Of a DNA stretch of 5,487 nucleotides, positions 1 to 5,470 are shown piece by piece. The position numbers and the translations under genes are program-made. This DNA is from Actinomycetota bacterium (lineage in GTDB: Bacteria > Actinomycetota > Actinomycetes > Nanopelagicales > Nanopelagicaceae). The notes under the pieces are model-generated. The model made no database searches, was not told the origin of the DNA, and saw nothing but the letters and a program-made list of their open reading frames with translations. The DNA lies in contig WLOR01000090.1 of the NCBI GenBank assembly GCA_009699165.1, positions 1 through 5,487 of the forward strand, written 5' to 3'. How positions within the stretch are numbered: position 1 is the first letter of the stretch; every line of letters starts with the position of its first letter.

Positions 1-307
1 CCCAATGGCAATCCGCTTAGCTCTCATGTTTGATCATTACCGCAGCGATCGAATGTGGAGCCACGATTTGCTTGTTCGAGCTGAAGTTACTCTTTCAAGA
101 TTACGAGAAGCTCTCTCGCGTGAGAGCGTTTTTTCAACGCAAGAGACAATCACTCAGATTCTATTAGCCCTTGCTGATGATCTAAATACACCACTTGTTA
201 TCTCACTTCTGGAGAACTGGATAGATCAGACTCTCAATGGCGCTTCCGGGGGAGATAGTGACGAACTCAAAGATTGCCTGGATAGTCTATTAGGACTAAA
301 ACTTTAA
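1..307 (+). CDS. mshC: C-terminal end of mycothiol cysteine ligase MshC (5' partial)
   Basis: The gene enters from the left edge in frame (first full codon at 2-4) and ends with TAA at 305-307, leaving about 101 C-terminal residues of a protein that is usually a little over 400. MshC is a cytosolic class I cysteinyl-tRNA-synthetase-like enzyme that joins L-cysteine to GlcN-Ins using ATP, the penultimate step of mycothiol synthesis. The segment resembles the MshC C-terminal helical region: a PMAIRLAL stretch, HYRSDRMWS, an ADDLNTPL block and a terminal LDSLLGLKL. The HIGH and KMSKS signatures and zinc ligands lie outside the window. Cysteinyl-tRNA synthetase shares the ADDLNTP block, so it is the main alternative. 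The HYRSDR-W motif, the short tail ending right after LLG-L, and the PAC2 neighbour favour MshC. The ATG at 5-7 is internal, not a start. The stop overlaps the stop of the convergent PAC2 gene. Confidence 0.88.
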   Translation, partial: PMAIRLALMFDHYRSDRMWSHDLLVRAEVTLSRLREALSRESVFSTQETITQILLALADDLNTPLVISLLENWIDQTLNGASGGDSDELKDCLDSLLGLKL

Positions 308-1167
308 TCGCTTTGTTGCCGACGTAGATATCTTTCAAACTCTTTTGCGATCATTTCACCTGATGCTTCTGGGATCACCTCTGCATCTCTAGAATCTTCG
401 AGTGACTTGATGTAATCCGCAACATCGCTGTCCTCGGCAGCTAAAACATTGACCTCTTTTTCCCAAGTCTGTGCCAAATTCTCTAAATCATCTTGCGGTA
501 TCGCAATAGATAGAAAATCCTCAAGTGATTGAATAAGCGCTAAGGATGCCTTGGGTGATGGTGCATTAGATGCATAGTGCGGTACGGGTGCCCAGAGAGA
601 GATTGAATCAATTCCTCGTCTGGTACATCCATCATGGAGTATGCCGAGAATTCCAGTAGGCCCCTCATATAGTGAAAGCTCCACCTCTAAACGTTGTGCA
701 AGGGCTGCACTTGCCGCGCTCACATTGACGCCAATGGGCCGACTGTGTGGAATGTCTGCCAAAAGTGAACCCAGAGTGATTATCGTGCAGACATCTAAAT
801 CATCTGCTAAATCAAGAATTTCGTTTGTAAAACTCTTCCACCGCATCGAGGGCTCTACTCCCTTCACAATGACTAGGTCATTATCAAAATCAGGAAGTGA
901 TAGTCCAAATACTTGAGTTGATGGCCAAGTTATTATCCGTGTTTGTGTCTCATCGGTATGAACACGCGGGCGACTGAATTGGAAATCATAGAAATCCTCG
1001 GGATCAATCTCTGCGATGAGCACCGCTGATCCTGGGTTTTCTTCGTCAGACCAAGCTGAGGTTAGATACTCGAGCGCTCCAGTAGCCGCCTCGCCTGCAT
1101 CGTTCCAACCCGAGAAGGCCACAATCATGATTGGACTTCGAAGTGCTGGAATCTTGTGAATCTCCAT
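304..1167 (-). CDS. PAC2 (proteasome assembly chaperone 2) family protein
   Basis: This 287-residue protein is a typical bacterial PAC2-family member in length and sequence. The N-terminus has the family's hallmark run, roughly residues 13-34: IMIVAFSGWNDAGEAATGAL. It is followed by a FYDFQFSRPRV block (about 59-69), DLVIVKGVEPSMRW (97-110), an ITLGSLLADIPHSRP segment (130-144), and GPTGILGILHDGCTRRGI (168-185), which precedes the SLWAPVPHY segment. The C-terminus is an acidic and charged helical tail. In archaea and eukaryotes the fold belongs to proteasome-assembly chaperones; the biochemical role of the actinobacterial protein is not established. No signal peptide or membrane segment is seen, so it is probably cytosolic. 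The ATG at 1167 is supported by the hallmark motif starting soon after it. A weak AAGG lies about 9 bases upstream on the minus strand. It diverges from the HAD gene, and its TAA overlaps the mshC stop by 4 bp. No proteasome subunit gene is in the window. Confidence 0.9.
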   Translation of the reverse strand: MEIHKIPALRSPIMIVAFSGWNDAGEAATGALEYLTSAWSDEENPGSAVLIAEIDPEDFYDFQFSRPRVHTDETQTRIITWPSTQVFGLSLPDFDNDLVIVKGVEPSMRWKSFTNEILDLADDLDVCTIITLGSLLADIPHSRPIGVNVSAASAALAQRLEVELSLYEGPTGILGILHDGCTRRGIDSISLWAPVPHYASNAPSPKASLALIQSLEDFLSIAIPQDDLENLAQTWEKEVNVLAAEDSDVADYIKSLEDSRDAEVIPEASGEMIAKEFERYLRRQQSD

Positions 1168-1179
1168 AGCAACAAACCT

Positions 1180-1186
1180 TACGGTA
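1180..1186. promoter_or_regulatory. Symmetric -10 element for divergent PAC2 and HAD genes (putative)
   Basis: The 7-base string TACGGTA reads TACGGT on the plus strand (1180-1185) and TACCGT on the minus strand (1186-1181). Both fit the actinobacterial -10 form TANNNT. It lies in the roughly 40-bp gap between two divergent starts. Plus-strand transcription would begin near 1192, about 15 bases before the TTG start of the HAD gene. Minus-strand transcription would begin near 1174, about 6 bases before the PAC2 ATG. No convincing -35 hexamer is visible on either side. This is inferred from pattern only. Confidence 0.4.
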
Positions 1187-1196
1187 CCCTCCTGCG

Positions 1197-1202
1197 GGTG
1201 AG
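1197..1202 (+). promoter_or_regulatory. Ribosome binding site that favours the TTG start of the HAD gene
   Basis: GGTGAG, preceded by more G residues, matches the GGTGA part of the extended Shine-Dalgarno consensus. It sits 4-5 bases before the TTG at 1207. The competing in-frame GTG at 1198 overlaps this site and has only pyrimidine-rich sequence upstream. The further GTG at 1156 would overlap the PAC2 coding start. This makes TTG 1207 the best start. Confidence 0.55.
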
Positions 1203-1206
1203 AAAC

Positions 1207-1884
1207 TTGAGTAAAGATGGATTTTTTCAGGCCGTCTTCTTTGATATGGATGGACTTCTCGTTGATTCCGAGCCACTCTGGTTAGAGTCGGAGACAGAGT
1301 TAACGGCGAAATTCGGTTACTCGTGGAGACATGAGGACCAAGTTGCCTGTCTTGGGGGACCGTTATCTCGTGTGGGTGAGTACATGTTCGCGCGTTGCGA
1401 TAATGCGCAGTCGGCGCAGTACTTTACAAATACCCTCATAGATATCCAGTGTGCCAAGTTGCGCGGCAAGACCCCTCTTATGCCTGGGGCACTCGAACTA
1501 GTTAAAGAGCTTCAATCCTTCGGAGTTGCCACTGGGCTCGTCTCTGCTAGCCCCAGGAATATCGTGGATGCGGTTTTGGATAATCTAGGGGGAAACCCCT
1601 TTCCATTCTCCATTAGTTCTGATGATGTTGTGCGCACGAAGCCCGAGCCAGATGCCTATCTGTTGGCGGCAAAAAAATGCAATGCGCAGATTTCGAACAC
1701 ACTCATATTTGAGGATTCACTGACCGGGGTTGCCGCGGCCAAAGCAAGTGGTGCGCGATTAATTGCCGTTCCCCATCTAGTAACAGTCGAGGAGTCTGAA
1801 AGAGTACGAAGTATTAAATCTCTAGAGATGCTTTCATTTGCAAAACTGAAAGAGCTCTACGCGGATTTCCAAAGTTTAATTTAA
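1207..1884 (+). CDS. HAD-superfamily (subfamily IA) hydrolase / phosphatase
   Basis: Read from TTG 1207, this is a 225-residue cytosolic HAD-like phosphohydrolase of the beta-phosphoglucomutase / phosphoglycolate-phosphatase type. Motif I is FFDMDGLLVDSEPLW, with nucleophile D13 and acid/base D15. A helical C1 cap follows at about residues 20-85. Motif II is the serine in LVSAS (S113), motif III the lysine in RTKPEPDAY (K145), and motif IV the acidic pair in FEDSLTG (E169, D170). All catalytic residues are present and the length is normal. The substrate cannot be told from sequence; a sugar phosphate or phosphoglycolate-like compound is usual for the family. A HAD gene next to the PAC2 gene recurs in actinobacteria. 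The TTG start rests on the GGTGAG ribosome site; GTG 1198 and GTG 1156 would add 3 and 17 residues before the conserved core. The TAA lies inside the 3' end of the convergent nuclease gene. Confidence 0.9.
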   Translation: MSKDGFFQAVFFDMDGLLVDSEPLWLESETELTAKFGYSWRHEDQVACLGGPLSRVGEYMFARCDNAQSAQYFTNTLIDIQCAKLRGKTPLMPGALELVKELQSFGVATGLVSASPRNIVDAVLDNLGGNPFPFSISSDDVVRTKPEPDAYLLAAKKCNAQISNTLIFEDSLTGVAAAKASGARLIAVPHLVTVEESERVRSIKSLEMLSFAKLKELYADFQSLI

Positions 1885-2646
1885 TGCAACATGCGCAGGG
1901 CAAATTGTTTTAAAGAAACACCAGTCGCATAATCGAGTTGGCCTGGGCGGCCAATAATCCTTTTCTATCGCATTAAATATGTCGGAAGCGGTTCGGTGTA
2001 AAAACTTTTCAGCTGATTCAAGCTCGCTTAAAGTTGGATTACTTTTCACAAGTTTTCCATCGCCCAAGTAAATAAGTTGGAGTAACCGAGGTAGCACTCC
2101 ATGAGACTTCCAATAAAGAAGAGCGTAGACACGTAGTTGAAAGAGGGCCTTCTCCTCCCATCCAGGTTTCGGCGCTTTCCCAGTCTTGTAATCAACTATG
2201 CGAACCTCGCCCGTTGGAGCGACATCTAATCGATCAACGTAACCATGCAAGTAGACGTTCTCTTCGAAATCATTCTCAAGATGCATTTCTCTATGTGTAG
2301 CATCAAAGGTTGCAGGATTTTCTAAAGTAAAATAAGTAGTTAAAAGCGCACTGGCTCGGTCAAGCCACTCTTTTTCATTGGTGACCATCTCGGCTAACTC
2401 GGGCTTTGCCTCAACTTGTGCCCTCCATCTCGAAGGCAGAAGTTCAATCGCTGTTTTCGGATTTCTATCCTGCGGATTGTTTTCGAAGAGGTCATGGAGC
2501 ACTGTATGGACGAGAGTTCCTCGCTCTGCATCAAGGCTTGGGGGTTGAGGAAGTTTGTCGATAGAGCGGTACTTATAGAGCTGTGGGCAGTTGTTGTAGT
2601 CGTTGACACTACTTGGCGACAACCTAAGGCGGGAATCAGAACTCAC
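1876..2646 (-). CDS. RecB-family PD-(D/E)XK exonuclease with 4Fe-4S cysteine signature
   Basis: Read from the GTG at 2646, this is a 256-residue stand-alone nuclease of the RecB/AddB-nuclease type (PDDEXK_1), with no helicase part. An N-terminal LSPSSVNDYNNCPQLYKYR segment carries Cys20. GTLVHTVLHDLF supplies the conserved His47. GYVDRLD (Asp138) and VRIVDYKTGK (Asp152, Lys154) give the catalytic core, followed by the QLRVY helix motif (Gln170, Tyr174). The C-terminus has C240-x2-C243-x5-C249, which with Cys20 forms the four-cysteine pattern seen in AddB and Cas4 iron-sulfur nucleases. A role in DNA end processing or repair is inferred; the family in actinobacteria is usually annotated only as RecB family exonuclease (Rv2119-like). 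An upstream ATG at 2739 would add 31 unconserved residues and run into trmI, so GTG 2646, just after a -10 element, is preferred. It overlaps the HAD gene by 9 bp tail to tail. Confidence 0.88.
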   Translation of the reverse strand: MSSDSRLRLSPSSVNDYNNCPQLYKYRSIDKLPQPPSLDAERGTLVHTVLHDLFENNPQDRNPKTAIELLPSRWRAQVEAKPELAEMVTNEKEWLDRASALLTTYFTLENPATFDATHREMHLENDFEENVYLHGYVDRLDVAPTGEVRIVDYKTGKAPKPGWEEKALFQLRVYALLYWKSHGVLPRLLQLIYLGDGKLVKSNPTLSELESAEKFLHRTASDIFNAIEKDYWPPRPTRLCDWCFFKTICPAHVALN

Positions 2647-2653
2647 GTGATGC

Positions 2654-2659
2654 AAGATA
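2654..2659 (-). promoter_or_regulatory. -10 element for leaderless recB-like gene (putative)
   Basis: On the minus strand the hexamer is TATCTT, fitting TANNNT, and ends 7 bases before the GTG at 2646. Transcription would therefore start at or within a base or two of the start codon. There is no purine-rich ribosome site before this GTG, which agrees with a leaderless message. No clear -35 is seen. The start codon lies within the 8-base palindrome TCACGTGA (2643-2650). Confidence 0.45.
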
Positions 2660-2685
2660 CTCGTACTTTGGTAAAAGATTTCGCC

Positions 2686-2691
2686 TAAGAT
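2686..2691 (+). promoter_or_regulatory. -10 element for leaderless trmI-pafB-pafC operon (putative)
   Basis: TAAGAT fits the actinobacterial -10 TANNNT and ends 6 bases before the GTG of trmI at 2698. This predicts a transcript starting at the first codon. The six bases between are pyrimidine-rich and give no Shine-Dalgarno, consistent with leaderless translation. No good -35 lies 16-18 bp upstream. Confidence 0.5.
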
Positions 2692-2697
2692 ACTCCC

Positions 2698-3549
2698 GTG
2701 TCGGGAAAAGGTTATTTTCAAGCGGGAGACCGCATTCAACTAACCGACCCAAAAGGCAAGCTCTACAGTTTCACGATCACTGCTGGTAAAGAGTGGCACA
2801 CCCACAAAGGGTGGATTACCCATGACGAACTAATCGGCATGCCCGAAGGTTCAGTTGTAAGCACGACTGCAGGTTTAAAATTCACCGCATTTAAGCCACT
2901 ACTAGCCGACTATGTATTAACGATGCCACGTGGTGCAACTATCGTGTATCCAAAAGATGCCGCCATGATAATTGGTCTTGCAGATATCTATCCAGGAGCA
3001 CGTGTGCTTGAAGCTGGAGTAGGAAGTGGCGCTTTAACAATCTCACTTTTGCGCGCAGTTGGAGCTTCTGGCTCAGTCCAATCTGTCGAACGCAGAGCTG
3101 ATTTTGCAGACAATGCTCGTTCGAATATTGAGAACTATTTCGCAGCTGCTCCAGATAATTGGAAATTAGTCGTCGGGGATCTTCAAGATCAAGAAGTCAG
3201 CGATGATTATGACCGAGTTATCTTGGACATGCTCGCACCATGGGAGTGCGTGGATTTGGCGGCACGAGCCCTAAGACCCGGTGGCGTTTTCATGGCTTAT
3301 GTAGCCACCACGACACAGTTATCTGTAACAGCCGAGGCCATCAAGGCAGATGGAAGATTTACTGAGCCAGAAAGCTCAGAGACAATCGTGCGTGGATGGC
3401 ATCACGAAGGATTAGCTGTCCGTCCGCAACAGAGAATGATTGGCCATACAGGATTTCTCATTCAATCACGAAGGATGGCGCCAGGAGTAGAGGTTTTGGC
3501 ACGCCGTCGTAGACCAGCCAAAGGCGCATACGGTGTCTCGGAAGATTGA
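2698..3549 (+). CDS. trmI: tRNA (adenine-58-N1)-methyltransferase TrmI
   Basis: A 283-residue class I AdoMet-dependent methyltransferase that methylates N1 of A58 in the T-loop of tRNAs, normally as a homotetramer in the cytosol. It closely follows the M. tuberculosis Rv2118c pattern. There is a small N-terminal beta domain (GDRIQLTDPKGK, then HTHKGWITHDELIG) and LLADYVLTMPRGATIVYPKDAA (about 68-89). AdoMet motif I is VLEAGVGSGALT (103-114). The catalytic-region LDMLAPWE lies at 176-183, with Asp177 matching the active-site aspartate of the family. The C-terminal VRPQQRMIGHTGFL (241-254) leads to an Arg-rich tail. The GTG start has no ribosome site but sits 6 bases after TAAGAT, so the mRNA is probably leaderless, and the protein start MSGKGYF aligns with known TrmI starts. 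It heads an operon: its last 17 bases overlap pafB. Confidence 0.95.
   Translation: MSGKGYFQAGDRIQLTDPKGKLYSFTITAGKEWHTHKGWITHDELIGMPEGSVVSTTAGLKFTAFKPLLADYVLTMPRGATIVYPKDAAMIIGLADIYPGARVLEAGVGSGALTISLLRAVGASGSVQSVERRADFADNARSNIENYFAAAPDNWKLVVGDLQDQEVSDDYDRVILDMLAPWECVDLAARALRPGGVFMAYVATTTQLSVTAEAIKADGRFTEPESSETIVRGWHHEGLAVRPQQRMIGHTGFLIQSRRMAPGVEVLARRRRPAKGAYGVSED
3520..3524 (+). promoter_or_regulatory. Ribosome binding site for pafB inside trmI
   Basis: AAAGG lies 8 bases before the GTG at 3533 and within the coding end of trmI. It supports this GTG as the pafB start. It also shows that translation initiates on a polycistronic message, in contrast to the leaderless trmI. Confidence 0.5.
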
Positions 3550-4474
3550 GCGTCTTATTAATCTCACGATTGCTTTGCTAGCAACGAAGAGATTCTTAAC
3601 CAAGAATGAAATCTTTAGATCTGTCGAAGGGTACGAAGGCAGCGACGAAGCCAAAGAACGCATGTTTGAGCGAGATAAAGATGACCTTCGCAACTTAGGT
3701 GTTGAAATTATTGTTGGCAGCTTTGATCCAGTTTTTGAGGACGAAGCGGGCTATCGTATTAAACCTGAAAATTACAATCTAAACCTTGGAGAGATCTCCG
3801 GAAAACAACTAGCCCTTTTATCTTTGGCGGCAGAGGCATGGAGGGGAGCAGCCCTTGATGATGCAGCACATAGCGCACTGAAAAAACTGCAATCTATGGG
3901 TATCGATTCAGACCTAGATGCTCTTCCTGTAATTGCACCGCGTTTAAGTTCTTCTCATGGCGACTTCCAATTAATAGCTACTGCAATATCCAAGCGCCGA
4001 CGGATTTCATTTGCTTACTTGGCACAGACATTAGATAGTAAAGTCAGAGTTATCGAGCCATATGCGATAGCTACGAAGAACTCCCATTGGTATGTTTCTG
4101 GTCGCGATATTGAGAAATCACAGATACGAACATTTCGTCTCGACAGAATAGATGGAGAGATTACTTTAGATTCCACCGAGGAAAACTTTGAGATTCCGCG
4201 TGATTACGAGATATTCGATTCCTTTGGAGATGATCAATCTGCGGCAATAGCCAACATAAAGATTCGCAAAGGAAAGGCTCATCTTTTGCGAAGCGTCGCT
4301 TTGACCATCACTGATGAAGATGATTGGGACCTCATCACGGTAAATTTCTTAGATGCGCGTCAGTTAATCGATTTAGTTCTCTGGCATGGAGAAGATGCGG
4401 TGATCACCGGGCCGGATGAATTGCGTCTGCAAATAATCGAAGCACTTACACAAATTCGGGTGTTACATGAGTAA
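3533..4474 (+). CDS. pafB: WYL-domain transcriptional activator PafB
   Basis: A 313-residue regulator of usual PafB length. The N-terminal winged helix-turn-helix region (about 1-60) shows the PafB-type IERLINLTIALLATKRFLT, then a SDEAKERMFERDKDDLRNLGVEI block. A linker helical region follows, with GKQLALLSLAAEAW (90-103). The WYL domain begins near RRRISFAYL (155-163) and has HWYVSGRD (185-192) and RTFRLDRI (199-206). A C-terminal WCX-like extension follows. In mycobacteria PafB and PafC form a heterodimer-like activator of the LexA-independent DNA-damage response, with the WYL domains thought to sense nucleic acid. The GTG start overlaps trmI by 17 bp and has AAAGG upstream; the end overlaps pafC by 8 bp, suggesting translational coupling. 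The usual upstream neighbour pafA is absent. The regulon cannot be read from this window: no match to the mycobacterial PafBC promoter motif precedes any gene here. Confidence 0.93.
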   Translation: MSRKIERLINLTIALLATKRFLTKNEIFRSVEGYEGSDEAKERMFERDKDDLRNLGVEIIVGSFDPVFEDEAGYRIKPENYNLNLGEISGKQLALLSLAAEAWRGAALDDAAHSALKKLQSMGIDSDLDALPVIAPRLSSSHGDFQLIATAISKRRRISFAYLAQTLDSKVRVIEPYAIATKNSHWYVSGRDIEKSQIRTFRLDRIDGEITLDSTEENFEIPRDYEIFDSFGDDQSAAIANIKIRKGKAHLLRSVALTITDEDDWDLITVNFLDARQLIDLVLWHGEDAVITGPDELRLQIIEALTQIRVLHE

Positions 4475-5390
4475 ACCGATACAGACCCCGTTGAGCCGTA
4501 CGGCTAGGTTATTGGACTTGGTTCCTTATCTGTCATCACATCAAGGAATATCCCTTGGAGATCTCGCTTCAACTTTTGAAGTATCCGAAGCTCAGTTGGT
4601 TTCGGATTTAACTACTTTATGGATGTGCGGACTTCCTGGGTACACACCGCTAGAGCTAATGGATCTCTCCTTCGATTCGGGGTTTGTGACCATTCACAAT
4701 GCGGACACTCTTGCACGTCCACGCACCCTCTCTGATGAGGAGACGATAGCGCTGCTACTTGGCCTAGATTTAGTAATCGAATCGCTTCCTTTAGATAGAT
4801 CTGATTTGAAAGATCAGGCGCTGGAGCTTGTAAGAAAGCTCTCTGAACGTGCATCGCTTTCTGCCCAACTTCGCGCTGTTCCATCAATCGCCGGAACTTT
4901 GCGCGCGCAGATTCAAGATGCTGTGCGAAAGAAGAATGCGTTAGAGATTTTGTACCACACATCTTCCACAGACAATGTCTCTACTCGCGTCGTGCTACCA
5001 ATCGAACTCAAGAGCGAGGGCGGGTTCGAATATTTGATTGGAGTCTGTCAAAGTGCACATGCGATTCGTAACTTCAGACTCGACCGAATCCAATCGGCAA
5101 GTTTACTAACTCTGACTCCGCCTAATAATGCACAGCTGAGCTCAGAAGAAGATCTACCTATCTCGTACACCCTGCGAATTATCTCTCATCACAGAGATGC
5201 CATGGAGAGATTTGCAATCGACAAGCAGGACTTTAAAAGCGAGGTTACGGTCTCTTCATACTCAGAAGAATGGATTCGCCGCTGCGTTGTATCATCGTCT
5301 GGAAGCGTTGAACTTGTTGAACCAGCCAACATAAGGGCCAATATTGCAGCGTCGGCACAAAATATTCTTAGTCTTTACGCGAGAGAGTAG
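4467..5390 (+). CDS. pafC: WYL-domain transcriptional activator PafC
   Basis: A 307-residue partner of PafB. The N-terminal helix-turn-helix (about 10-55) reads TARLLDLVPYLSSHQGISLGDL and continues with the PafC-typical WMCGLPGYTPLELMDL (52-67). Next come a TLSDEETIALLLGL helix (87-100), a WYL-type domain with FEYLIGVCQ (187-195) and RNFRLDRI (201-208), and a C-terminal extension ending LYARE. The tryptophan of the WYL triplet is replaced by glutamate (EYL), while the downstream FRLDRI is intact. PafC acts with PafB as an activator of DNA-damage genes in mycobacteria. The start is the ATG at 4467, inside the end of pafB with an 8-bp overlap (ATGAGTAA). GGGTG just upstream is a modest ribosome site. 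The gene closes the trmI-pafB-pafC operon, and its TAG is followed by an 80-bp gap before the probable tatA. Confidence 0.92.
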   Translation: MSKPIQTPLSRTARLLDLVPYLSSHQGISLGDLASTFEVSEAQLVSDLTTLWMCGLPGYTPLELMDLSFDSGFVTIHNADTLARPRTLSDEETIALLLGLDLVIESLPLDRSDLKDQALELVRKLSERASLSAQLRAVPSIAGTLRAQIQDAVRKKNALEILYHTSSTDNVSTRVVLPIELKSEGGFEYLIGVCQSAHAIRNFRLDRIQSASLLTLTPPNNAQLSSEEDLPISYTLRIISHHRDAMERFAIDKQDFKSEVTVSSYSEEWIRRCVVSSSGSVELVEPANIRANIAASAQNILSLYARE

Positions 5391-5404
5391 TTTCACCTTT
5401 CCAG

Positions 5405-5417
5405 AGGGCCACGCCCT
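5405..5417 (+). other. Short hairpin after pafC, without T-tract
   Basis: AGGGC (5405-5409) pairs with GCCCT (5413-5417) around a 3-base loop. Two mismatches then CC/GG could add a little to the stem. It lies 15 bases after the pafC stop. The following bases (GAGGTAGCC) are not T-rich, so it is not a standard rho-independent terminator. It could slow transcript decay, act as a weak pause, or be incidental. Confidence 0.3.
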
Positions 5418-5421
5418 GAGG

Positions 5422-5427
5422 TAGCCT
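5422..5427 (+). promoter_or_regulatory. Possible -10 element upstream of tatA
   Basis: TAGCCT fits TANNNT. With an 18-base spacer, TTTCCA (5398-5403) could be a weak -35. The predicted start near 5434 would leave a leader of about 37 bases holding the strong ribosome site at 5456-5462. Read-through from pafC is equally possible, so this is a weak call. Confidence 0.25.
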
Positions 5428-5470
5428 TTGCTAACCGTACTTCTTACTCATCCACAAGGGAGTTTGCCCA

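Larger units (their letters stand above)
2654..2695 (+). repeat. Pair of 9-bp direct repeats in the recB/trmI divergent promoter
   Basis: AAGATACTC occurs at 2654-2662 and again at 2687-2695, 33 bp from start to start, which is about three helical turns. The first copy contains the nuclease -10 (read on the minus strand). The second contains most of the trmI -10 (read on the plus strand). It could be an operator for coordinated control or a chance result of similar promoter sequences. Confidence 0.4.

Noticed and set aside
641..916. Open frame on the plus strand of about 91 codons
   Set aside because: It lies wholly opposite the PAC2 gene, which has clear family motifs; its translation is Ser/Arg/Thr-rich with no recognisable domain and there is no good ribosome site.
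1046..1276. Minus-strand open frame of 76 codons across the PAC2/HAD gap
   Set aside because: It overlaps the PAC2 start in another frame and is antisense to the conserved HAD motif I; the Arg/Ser-rich product looks like shadow coding.
2598..2630. TTGACA with GTAGT/ACTAC inverted repeat on the plus strand, possible upstream trmI promoter or operator
   Set aside because: It lies inside nuclease coding sequence, the hexamer 16 bases downstream (TAAGGC) does not fit TANNNT, and trmI has a better -10 right before its start.
2394..2688. Open frames on both strands within the 5' half of the nuclease gene
   Set aside because: Both overlap the RecB-type nuclease in other frames; the products are low in complexity or have no recognisable features, while the nuclease carries all expected catalytic residues.
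3466..3693. Minus-strand open frame of 75 codons across the trmI/pafB junction, possible remnant of a lost gene
   Set aside because: It is antisense to conserved parts of TrmI and PafB, and its translation shows no resemblance to Pup, PafA, Dop or proteasome proteins.
4612..4962. Minus-strand open frame of 116 codons
   Set aside because: It is antisense to pafC, and its composition and lack of recognisable motif mark it as a shadow.
4967..4975. Minus-strand TTGTCTGTG resembling the mycobacterial PafBC promoter motif TTGTCRGTG
   Set aside because: It has one mismatch, no TANNNT at the required 8-base spacing, and is antisense within pafC with no gene downstream in that direction.
5405..5430. 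Rho-independent terminator after pafC
   Set aside because: The stem is only 5 bp and no T-tract follows it.
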